A DNA stretch of 64,000 bases from Nemopilema nomurai (taxonomy: Eukaryota; Cnidaria; Scyphozoa; Rhizostomeae; Rhizostomatidae). The position numbers and the translations under genes were made by a program. Below, piece after piece: positions 43,435 to 54,900 of the stretch; positions within the stretch are counted from its first letter, which is position 1; the number at the start of each line of letters is the position of its first letter. Where the stretch lies: assembly GCA_003864495.1 (NCBI GenBank), contig ML133454.1, positions 1,335,149-1,399,148 of the forward strand, read 5' to 3'. The notes under the pieces were generated by a model, which worked only from the letters and a program-made list of their open reading frames with translations, was not told the DNA's origin and did no database searches.

Positions 43435-46400
43435 TTAGATTTCTGCATCATTTTGAACCTTTTGAACAAAGCGGACAAACCAGCCAAATAAATTGAAAGT
43501 TTTACTTACAAGCTCATCACCATTATTGAAAACTTCGTCTTCTTGTGCACGATATGGAGCATTGTCAAACTGGTTCGGGCCACCTACACAAAATGAAAGA
43601 CTCTTAGGACTCTATAAAACATGCCAAGCTATTGAAAATGAAAGGGCAAAAAGTGAAACAAATTGAGATACAAGATTTGAACAAATTCTAAAAAAGAAAT
43701 GTACCGCTTCAATCACTTCAGCATTATCTTAATAAACCCAACAAAAGATACAATAATCTAGCATATTCATAACAACATATAATATAAAGTTATAAGCCTA
43801 TTTCAAAGTCATTTAAAGAAAAACCTAATAAGCACACTTGACATACCAATTTCTCTTCTTCTCCTTGCTTGTTTGTACTTTGTATGACCCCATATAACTA
43901 GCTTGACTGTGGCACAGAACAGAGGAAAATATGCCAAGGCATGTGCAACATGCTGTAGCAACAAGCGCTCAGTGTATACGCCATTCAAACCAAGATTGAT
44001 TATGGCAATAATAGCAATGTTTGCCAACAGCAAAGAGTCATACAGGTTCATGCCTTGATTCCGATAAGGCTTGAAATATACAAAGACAAGTAGTATGGCA
44101 ACACACATAGATGCAAATATTGTGTCCTGGAGAGCTCCTTGTGGAACATAGACAAAGATAAGCAGAAGGATCAATCGGTTGAGAAAGTAGAATGCTGAGA
44201 AGAAATCACAGAACATCACTGGGTGAAATGGCTCATTGAATGTATCAAAGATCCCTATAAATCTGACAAAACGAGGTAGCCTAACAAGTGCATAAGAGAA
44301 CATGACCAGCAATGGAAACAACACAACAACAAATATGGCAACAAAAAGTGCAACTATTGCAAAAGGGAGGTGTTCTCCTTTGAAGAATGGAACTTTGGCT
44401 GCTTTGTAGAGAACCCATGTATTTCTGACCTTAACAGGATGGAGAAGATCTAGTGTTATGCGAGTGAAGTCTGAATATGCAATGACACTTATGAAAACAA
44501 ATGATTTGAAAACAGTTCCCCTATTTAAAAAGCATTCATTATTAAATCTATATGATACCCTTATTAGTATGAAGGCTATTAACAGCATGAATACTGGAAT
44601 GATATAGTTAAGAAATGTCTTTTCCAGATCATTCATATGTTTCCAGAGGCACACTCCTGTTTCAAGATTACCAGAGCCTGACAGAGTTGAAAGCCCGATA
44701 ATCAAATTAATGAAACCATCAATAGTTGTGTTGCCATGGAGACAAAGTGGGATTATCTGATATGAGTACAAGAAGGCATTGAGAGATGTGGCGTATGTGT
44801 CAACATTAAGCAGAACAATGATAATGACAAAAACTGTAACAATCACAAAGAGGAGAAGAAGCCAGGCAATGCCATTATTATCTTTGCACTTTGTAGTACA
44901 GTATTCAGCACCAAAAACAACACTATAGCCAGCTATGCAGTCTCCACATAGAGGTGAATTCTTGTCACGTCCTGAAGCACATTGCAATTCTTTTTCAAAC
45001 TTTCTGTCAATTGAATTGTTGTTCTTATCTGAAGAATTGCAGTAGTTTGTGGGGCAAATAAAAGATGCAAAGTTTTTGCTATCTTTTTTCTCTGATTCCA
45101 ATGGATCACCCCACCGCCCTTTCAGAACATAGATATCCAAACTTGACTCACATCTTGTTACTCCAAACTTCAGATTAAACTTACCAGCAAGGCATTGGCA
45201 CATGTCACCTTCGAGATAATAGCCAAGTGGGCAGTTTCTCAGCTTCAGTCCACTTATAATCTTCAAGACTGGCCGCCCAATTGTTGTCTCTATTCTAACT
45301 GAATATTTTTGTGCAGGTTCACCTTTGAATATAATACTGTCTATAACATTTCGTGTCAGAAACATTTTCTGTCCATGAATGCTGACAGTTTCGGGTTTTT
45401 CTGGGATGACTGTTACATGAATATTGCCATAGACACTATTGCCATTTTCATCACGAAGAACAACAGTTGGTTTAAAAGCTAGTCCAGGGTATGCATTCCA
45501 TTCTTCATGACTAATATTTGTAATAATTAAGGGACTTGTTACAACAGTAGTCCTTCCATCCTTATACATCCCATCAACGTAATGAAAAACACTCCACTTC
45601 AAAGCACTGCTTTCATATGGCTTCTCACCATCAGCCCTACACATAGCCAATGAGTTAGCATAAACATTATTACCTGATGCAACTGGAGCAACATTTCCCA
45701 AAAAGTAAGTTGATGTGTTTGACTTGTCTGGGTCAAGATATCCCAAATCATCTGAACCAAAGTATATAAAACAGCTACGGTGTCTTAACTCAGTTGAATT
45801 CATTGGAAACTCTGAAGAAATTGGGAGTTCTACATATAAAGCACCACCTCTTTTGCTTGCAGAGTTGTTTTCAAATCTCATACTTGCATATGGATTCATG
45901 CGCAAAACTGAATCACCAAAAAAAGCAATAGCACCACCTTCTTGCCCAACATTTTTTCTGAATAATAGTTCACCTTCATTTACAGCATAACATGATTCAA
46001 ATAATACAGCTGAAAGTGAATTTCCCTCAAAATTATTTTGGCCTTTGAAACTAACAGAACTGGAGTAAATGTAAAAGGCACCTTCACCAATATCATTACC
46101 AACTTTGGAATTCTGGGTATTGTATGATACATTGCAACTCTCCATGATTAGTTTAGACAGGACCACCATTGCAGCTCCACCCTTGTCTGCTTCATTGGAA
46201 AAGAATGAGCAGTTTTTTAAGCTGATTCTGTCATTAATCTTGTATTTGCCTTCAATCTGGTACTGAGAAAAAGCACCACCAACCACGGCATGATTGCTGT
46301 TAAACTGTGTACCAGATACTTGGACAAGCGTGCCTCCATAAGATGGGTCAGCATTGATGCCTACTCTGAGGCCTCCGCCAGCTAGGGTTGCTGTATTTTC

Positions 46401-47363
46401 ATTAAACAGAGACTTTGTCAACAAGATTTTGTTTTTTCCAGTGTAATCATCAAGTTCTGCAAATACACCACCCCCAAAAAGGGCTTTGTTTTTGTAGAAT
46501 ATGCTCTCAATTATAGTAAGGCTGTTGTTTCCTGACATGCCTCGGGAGAAAAAAGATATGCCACCACCCCTGCCATAAGAGATAAATTGTTTGCAATTAG
46601 AGTATGACGGTATACTTGTTACATGCTCTGCTGTGTTATACAGAAAACTGCATCTATAGAACAAATAGCTTCCATTTGAATTCAAGAAATTCTTCTGTTC
46701 TGGCTTGTTGCATTTTGGCTTAAATTCAATGTAAATTCCCCCACCAGAGCTAAAGCCAGGACCAGCATGGTTGGCAAGTGTGTTATTACAGAACGTCACG
46801 TAACTCATTTCAACATTGCCGACGACATCGTAAAATACAGCGCCATAGCCTTGCGAATGTGAGATGTTTGCTAGACTCATGCTGAGATCTGTCGTCTCTT
46901 CAACTAATAGAGCTGTTGAAATGTTCCAAATTTCGGGCGAATTTCGCTTCCGGTCATCGACGTTCGTTGATGGGAACTCTGCCCCGCAGTATGCAAGTGT
47001 GAGGTTCTCGATCGTGATCTTGTTGCTGAAACCAAAGAAAAATCCGGCCTGCGATGCATTGCACCGAATTTGAGCATAAGGTTCCCCCGCCATAGTAAAA
47101 TTTTGCATGAATTTCTTCTTTATGACTGTCGATAAGTTATAGATGCCCTTCCGTATAACTAGCCTGGTATCATTAAGGTCGTCTTTTTTCATTGCGAAAT
47201 CAACGGTTCGACACGAAATATTCCCGTTCCAGCAAGCAACTTCGTCTTTACCTGAGCCCGAAACGACGATTCTATTTCCATTTAAAACCGGTAGCCGTAG
47301 CGCAAACACTGTTGCGAAAACTGTGAGTACCAAGCCAGAAGCAAACAATCGTAACTTGGCCAT
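43435..47363 (-). CDS. secreted-type beta-helix ectodomain fused to a multi-pass membrane domain, about 1221 aa
   Basis: A 3517-nt exon (47363-43847) with a good GT donor joins in phase to a small exon (43583-43435, start GPNQFDNAPYRAQEDE, stop TAA). If unspliced the protein ends at 43809 with 1184 aa. The frame is open 56 codons further upstream but lacks an ATG. The chosen Met gives a classic signal peptide, MAKLRLFASGLVLTVFATVF. Residues ~50-700 show many N-x-S/T sites and repeating blocks (GGGIYIEF, GGGISFFSRG, GGGVFAE, AGGGLRVG, GGAFSQ, GGAAMVV, GGAIAFFG, GGALYVE). They are characteristic of right-handed parallel beta-helix repeats. A Cys-rich segment begins CPLGYYLEGDMCQC (~709), and from ~830 come about eight or nine hydrophobic helices. 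The ligand and function are unknown; a receptor or channel-like role is inference. I recall similar architectures in non-bilaterian animals and protists but cannot assign a named family. Confidence 0.85.
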
Positions 47364-47629
47364 TTCTGTCAACTCCACACGGCAAGGCCTGTTCCCTGAA
47401 AACTGAATTCTCGGTAGTGAAGTCGTGATTTCCGCATTGGTCCAATGCACCACCGCAGCGGCAGGGGAAAAGTAAACTTCAACAGTTCGAGTGAACTTCC
47501 AAATGCTCGAAAGATTAAAGGAGGCATTCAAAGCACGTCAATGATTTCATTTGAGCAGGGGGTGGGGGCTGAACGATTATAACCTACCGAAGTGCACCCC
47601 GTCCATTTCTAATATGCTAGCAATTTACA

Positions 47630-48064
47630 GGTTTTTTAAAATAAGAAACCGGTTTATAAGAAACCTAATACTAGAGCCCCAAAATTTAAGAAACCTTTAG
47701 AGCTAAATCAATATTTTTAAGAAACTCCAATAAAATCAAATGACTTGCTGAGCCGGAAAATAATACGTACCGGGTGTCTCGAAAATAATACGAAAATAAT
47801 ACAACAATTTAAGCACACTGTACCGGGTGTCTCGATAAGAAGTGCCCATGTTTCCATAAGAATAATGAACGAGAGATAAGATATCAAATCTAGCTGTTGA
47901 GTTATAAACTTTAATACAATTAGTATGCAACGGAAGGCACAAAATTTGATGTTAAATGCTTATCGAAAAATAAGAAACTTTTTAAGAAACCTTTTAGTAC
48001 TAGAAACTAGTGAAAAATTAAGAGACTTTTAGTACTAGAACCTAAGCTAGGTTTCTTATAAAAA
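47630..48064 (-). mobile_element. MITE-like element, copy B (inverted relative to copy A)
   Basis: Reverse-complement copy of the 38759-39150 element, alignable end to end, including the GACACCCG/CGGGTGTC blocks and the terminal TATAAGAAACC motifs. It is slightly longer because of a small extra AGTACTAG/GAAACTAG segment near 48000-48020. It ends 267 bp upstream of the start codon of the beta-helix gene, on that gene's strand. An open frame at 47736-47942 is a by-product. Confidence 0.85.
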
Positions 48065-48924
48065 TACCATGTAAAAGGGTTGACTTGCATTTTATTCAAT
48101 CTATCATTTACTTTTTGGAAGCTTAACGGCAGAATCAGTTTATGATTGTCTTGAATTGTGTAAAGTGTCTTTGCTGTTTTATTTTCTCTAGCTATGGTAA
48201 GCTTATCTCTTAGATTTGCTTGTTACGTAGCCTGTCTCGCGTATCTTGTTTTGTTTTGCTAATTTTCACCCCTTCTTTGCTTGCTCTGCTGACTGAATTT
48301 GATTCCTTCGATTGGTTAAAAAGGCCCCCAGCCCCCAACATACTAAAGTCATACTAATCTGTGGCGTTGCCAAGGGAAGTCAAGAAGGTAGTTATTATTT
48401 TCTTATTTGTCACAATTAATGCCGGCTGTTTAGCATCAATGCTAAGGGTAAACTAGTCAAATTGAAAGAACCTATTGATACTATCTATTTTCTGCTAGAA
48501 GTTGATTATCCAAAAAAAGGAAATAGCTTTCATTCAATCGCCACTCAAAAGTAATTGTCACTAAATTATTATCGGTTCTTTCTTAGTTATTCTCTTTTCT
48601 TTAAATAGGAGCAAACGATCCCTTTCGAGTAGTTTTGTCGACCCATGCAAGAGGGAATCACCTTGATTGCGCCCCGTTTAGAGGCCTAGGGGTTTTGTCT
48701 CTTGGCGGTGCTGTAATCCGACGGCCAAACACCAACAGCCACAACATTTTGTTATGTTAAAATGGCGGACAAACATAGAGGACTGAGGTCTGGCTATTGA
48801 AATGCACATAGTTACACAAAAGTATCACATTTCGACAATGTAGTTCTTTTTTTAATGAAATATTAAAGCTTTGAGCAAACCGTATTTAGTCAGGCACCAA
48901 TTTAGGCCCCCAAACAAGTGAAAA
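48065..48924. other. intergenic, 5' flank of NCKIPSD
   Basis: No gene supported. Presumably holds the NCKIPSD promoter and 5' UTR; no individual regulatory site is identified. Confidence 0.4.
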
Positions 48925-51900
48925 ATGTACCGGTCGTTGTACAGTTTTGACGGACAAGGAGAGAGGACGTTAACATTCAGAACAGGAGATGAGTTTAATC
49001 TTATTGAACAAGTCAACGAGCACTGGTGGCAGATGCAGTCTTCGACTGGGGAGATAGGACTTGTCCCGGCAACCTACCTTGCAATAAACAAAGTTAGTTT
49101 TGTTCTTAAAATTCCTCTCATTGAATATTGATTATCACTTATCAAGGCGACTTGCCTTTATTAAAAGTTTGGTAGCCCGTCGAAAGCTTAGATGGGATAA
49201 AAGACATTAAAGACAATAAAACAGATTTAAACATATAGTTTTACTTCGGATGTATTTAGTTAAAATCTTCCCGGGCTAAGTGATCTATAAATATTGAGAA
49301 TGGAGTGTCTTTTAAATCTTTCCAAAGAGAGGTATTCATAATAAAGGAAGCATTTGTAACTAAAATATTGTCGTTATGCACAAAATACCCTAGTTAGTTG
49401 TCAGGCTAATAGCTTACAATGGACTACTTTCATGTGGATCTGTTTCCATCACAAGTCTCAAGGTTTGACCTAGAGACTCAGATATTCACCTCTACTCACA
49501 GTTTCATGACTGGAGCTACTTTGCTCACAGATTTCTTTCTTGGCCTCATTCTTCTTTCAATTCAGATCGAATAACTCAATGGTTGCTGAACACAGTCCAT
49601 TCCACTACAGCATTTATGACAAAATCAAACTTTAGACTTGTGGTCTCTTTTACACATAAGCGCACATTCTTGTCAATTCATTATACATTATTATTGTTCA
49701 TTGCTTTGATTGTTCTTTCTTACGTTTAAAGCCTGTTATCTATGCTTTTCTGGAATGTTTTGAATGTAAAATAAAAAAATGTTTAGGCATTCCGAACTTT
49801 CTAGTTTTAAGCAATTTGAGCACTCCATATCTACTAATATTCGGAATTCTTCTGCCCCCAACCCTGGCCCCCAGCCAGTTCCATTGTTCAATGGCTGCGC
49901 TCGTGAAATGTCATAGGTATATATTATTTTTCACAACTTGACAACCTTGTATGAACGCAAATAATCCTATTGGTATCATACTAAAATTAAATAAAATTGT
50001 CATGCGAATTGCTAAGCTAATGGTCTTTTTCACCGTAATCTCAATGTAATCATTTGTTGGTGGATTTGAAACACTTTTAAAAGAATTATGGCACAACATA
50101 TAGTTGATGAAGATTTACACTTGTATGGAAGCTTTGAAGGAAATCAAATAGCCTTGCTCACCTATTATACTAAACATGTATATATCATGCATTTTACATT
50201 AAAGCATTATAAGATTCATAGAAGGTGCAGAGGAACAGATGACTTGAGTGAGGCTCCAACTCACAACTCCTGACTAGTTTCTGTTTGAGCCTTGCTTGGG
50301 TCAGTTTGTCCCCACACTCTCTACCAAGTGTCACAAGAAATCCTGTTGCCTATGACTATATAGTAGGATTTTATTTGTTTACTTGCATTGCAATGCAGGG
50401 AACACCAATATGATGCTTTATATTTGTACCTGCACGTCTACAGATTTTCTGTCAATTTTTCTTATCTAGTATTGGTTTCTTGAAAATCAGCCAATTTATT
50501 TTAACAATTATTCATTCTTGATAGACAGTGAAAAGTGAAATAATTGAGTCAATTGAAAGAGCCATTGACTTGATTCACAAGAGTGCAGCCAAAAGAGGTG
50601 GACCCTTAACTGGTGAAGAAAGAAAAAGTCTTCAGTATGCATATATTTTTTGCTATTGATTAGAAGGATCACTGATAGGAAATATACCATTTTAACAAAT
50701 GTTTACTTTTCTTAATTTCGAGCGTGATAAAATTAAATTGACAATGAACTATTTCAAATAAATGAACTATAATCATTAACATAGATAAAGATACAAGGTT
50801 AGCCTGTTATGTCAAGCTCAGTCATTTGTGAAAATATTATAAACTCATGTTGATATTGAAGTGTGTAAGATTTTCTCACAGGTGTGTTATTAATAAGAGT
50901 AATAGATTTGGAATGTCTGGAAGTTTGGAATGTCTTTAATCTCATTGAAGTGAAAAACAGTCTGATTCCGGATAGCCATTCTAAGAATTTACATCTTATT
51001 AAGGATTTTTTAACAGATAATAAAGAAAAGATTTTTTACCATTCTTTAGAAAGCTCATAACTCATCGCCAGAATGTTGTTGATGACAAGTCTGTTGATAG
51101 CAACGACAACTGTGCAGAAGAATCATTCCAAGTTCCTCAGCAACCACCACAGCCTTGTCACAAGGAAAGTGTATCAAAGGAGCCAATACTTTCTCCTGTG
51201 AACTCTGGAGTGAAAATAAAAAATGAAGAACAGTATGTTGTCATGGATGTTCCAGAGCAACCTAAGAGAAATGCACCAACCCCCCCAAATTCAAACTCAG
51301 AACGAGTTCGATCAAAGTCTCTTAAGGAAAGAAGGCAAGCTCCTGCACCCCCATCCATTTCTCGCCAGTTTTCAGGTACTTTAATCAAACTTTAAAGCAA
51401 TTAGAGAGTAGTTGTTGGTTTTTAAGTAAATACCTTTTTGAAGGGATTTGAATACAAGCAAAATAAGCATGTTGAGAGATTTTCAGTTTAAAAGACAGCC
51501 TGCTGCAGGTACTTGTCAAAGCTAGTTTCCATCATAGATCAAATTTTGATATATATTGATGTTAGAAATCATCATGAATTAAAAAGGCTATAATCCTTTA
51601 ACATAGCAAGGTGCTTGTGAAATGGCTATTTAACACTGTAACACCGAAATTTCATTTCAAAAGCATAAAGCATCACAAGTTAATAAATAACAGGAAAATC
51701 TGAACAAATTACCACAAGTTTACTAGGATCTCTGTTTTGGTATCCTTTACAAGGATGCTATAGAACTGAAAGACTGATATCTATTCCCAGAAATAAAAAA
51801 GAACAGAGAGTTACAAGAAATGACATTTAAACACAGTAAGCAGTCTATGGCAGAACAGTGTAGTAAAGATCATGTCTCGTCGCTAATGGTTCCCAGTTCT

Positions 51901-54900
51901 CTTTGTTTGGACATAGTGTCTAAAGTGAAAGATAGGTATGTGCTTAGCATTTGATGTACCACTGTGTCAATGTACTTTTTATTCTAGCCTTGCTCTTTCA
52001 TTTTTGAACTGACCACTAGTTCATGCTAATGATTTTATTTTTTCTAAATTTCACTTTCAAGTAACTTCCTCATCTGTGGCTAAGCATGCCCCATTTCAAT
52101 GTTGATTTGTTAAAGGTTCGGCCTGGATGAGAAAAAGTCCCAGAAAGTTGTCACATGCGTCATAGAAGGTGTAATGGAAGGGATCCCTGCTTTGTCTAAA
52201 CTGTTGCAGAAGGCCATGGAAGACTTGCCACAGTTCCCGGTGGTATGTTTGAGTTATTTGAAAATGTTGTTTGGTGCGCTACTTTGTACGATGTTTGAAT
52301 TCTGTGGCACTCGAAGTGTGACAAACACAATTCTTTTGGTTTCAATGAACAGGTGAAACAGCCTTTGTGTAGCCTTACAGCTCCACCGAAAGTTCCAGGT
52401 TTTAGAATAGTGCCATGTGAAAGCTGAAGAAAGATGAATCACAAGCTTCTTAAGATTTGATTTCCTTGATTTTCATTCATGATTATTAGATGTGAACTGA
52501 ATTGTGAGGTTTATCTAGGAGTTTGTAATATTGCATTTCCTGAGTTTCGCTGTGGGTTGATGTGGACTGTTGGAATCAATTTGCTTTTAGTTTTGACCGT
52601 TTTCAAGAGGCCAACTTTAACTGCAAATGAAATAAAACAAATAATATTTAATCATCTGAATTTCAAGTTATCATTCGGTTTTTGTTTGGCTTACTATTAC
52701 TTTTTTGAACAAGTTTGGCTTAGTATCAATCGGGACTTAGATTTGTAAATCACACTGCAGGAGGACAGAGTGTTTGGACCAGAGGATGAGCTGCGAGTGA
52801 TTCTCGAAGACCTTTCAAAGCGGAAAGATGACTCCCAACAAAGGAGCTGGGCATTACATGAAGATTATCATATCATCGAAAAACTGCTTTCAAAGCTGCT
52901 TAAAATTTTTGTATGCTGCTTTTCTCTTTATTATTAAAGTAATTTTTTGTCTAAAGATCATACTAATTTTTGATTTGTTGGTCAATTCAAATGGCCCATT
53001 TCTCATTTGACATGCATTAGTATTCTGTATTGTGCTTGTAATGCACTGATCCTCAATCAAAAAGAGTAAATTTTCTCCCTTATTGATTCACTTAGATCTC
53101 AAGTTGGCAGTCCTTGATGACTTGATCTGGTCTTCGAAAGCAGATTCTCATCTTTTATTAATTTCTAGGCCGCGTTGGATAAGGCGTTGGTATCGCAACT
53201 TCTTCGTGAGGACGATTACCACTTTCTCAACGATTTGGTCGTTTATTATCAGATGGTAATGTATTCTGGAACCTTTGAACTTTCACTTGATTTGAAATTT
53301 TCATTTCAAATTTTTCATTATTATTTCAAAGCTTGTGTTTTATGTTTTCACTTTTTGACACACTGGGGGAATCCCTGGATTAATGTATCGATTCAGTTCT
53401 ATATTGGAACGAAACGTAAGAATTTGAGTTTTAAGACAAACAAATAAAATTGCTAGAGTCCATGAACCGATGACCCTCGTCTTTCTACGTCGAGTGCTCT
53501 CAATTAGGCCATGCTTTCACTTTCATGCTTAAAGCGCAGATATTGAATCACTTAGCCCCGCTCTTTGCTCCACACACAGTGAGCCTTATAAACTGCAAAA
53601 GGGCTGAAAACTATTCACAAAAATTTAGACTCTCGTACGTGCAGAGTGATATATACATCACTCATCTTCAAAAGTTTGATTCAGGTCTCTAAGTGTCTAA
53701 GATTCAGGTAGCTTTATTTTCGTCACGCTTTTGTTTTGGTATTGAGTTTTTAAGAAACCACATTCTGTGCAGGATGGCAAGAATTTGTTCGATATGGTCT
53801 AATGATTCCAGCAATGTTATTTGTTTGTCACACCTCGCGAAAATGAAGGCTCGCAAATTGCCCAGGTTTATGAATTACTTTTGAGTGCCATTATGTCATG
53901 CAGGAAGACATTTTTTCGCTTGAAATTACGACTTTATGTTCAATAAATGAAGCATAGCTAGGTTATCTGGCATAATTTGTATTTGAAAAGGCCCTTTTCA
54001 ATGGTATTTGCAGGAGCCGCGACAAGGCCTCCGTGTTCTGCTTATTCAAGCTTTTGGTTGTTGCTGTGAACTTGGCTATGAGTTTGTTACGCAGTTGCTC
54101 TGCACCGTATTACCAACAGAGCTTGCGAGGGAGCTCAGTGAAGTCAAAGGTTTGTATGCTCCCAACTTTTACGATGACGTTTTTTTAAGAAGTTCTTACA
54201 AGTCTTTCTGCTTGCTTCTAAGATTCGCATTCTCATTTAAAGTTTGAAAGTTTGCAGGATACTATTTTTTTAGATTTGTTATAGGATTTGTATTAAGTGA
54301 TTAATTGCAACAAAATTTCACTCGGCGACAAGACCAGCTAAAAAATTCAATTATTAAACAAATAATAAAACTGCAGTTGATATCTCTTCTATGTTTAACC
54401 TGATGTATTTCAGCCAGCCTGTGATTGCTCCTTATAGCTAGCAGCCTTTTGAATGGTATATAACTTAAACAAGAAAAACTATAATACCGAATCTCGTGTA
54501 GTTTTGTCAAAGTAGACTCAGATGCTGTTCCTCGAAGATACAGATCCTCCGAGCCAAATGTTGTCTCCTATATTTCGTAATGCTTTTTCGTTGATTTCGT
54601 GTTTAGGATTTCTTCATTATTTTGTTGAATGGTGGTCATGACATGATAACGGGTTGTCAAAATTTTCTAATATGTCTAATAAATTCTCTTTGTAGATATA
54701 ACCAGCTTTTTGAACATTGCTCTTCTTCTGACAATGTTATTCTCAACTGGAGAGGCTATTCCTTTGCACCAGTATGGTAAGTTTAGTATAACGATTGTTT
54801 GAAAGTTGTAGTCAGTTCTGACTGAAGTAACTAGCGAGTTAGAACGAAAAAGCTATGAGGCCTGTGAAAGTCCTACAACCTCTCTTGAAAGGAACAGTAA

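Noticed and set aside
47364..47531. 56-codon upstream extension of the beta-helix protein
   Set aside because: It has no ATG. The internal ATG at 47363 is followed at once by a clean signal peptide.
47736..47942. 68-codon minus-strand frame
   Set aside because: Lies inside MITE-like copy B, and copy A does not conserve it as a frame.
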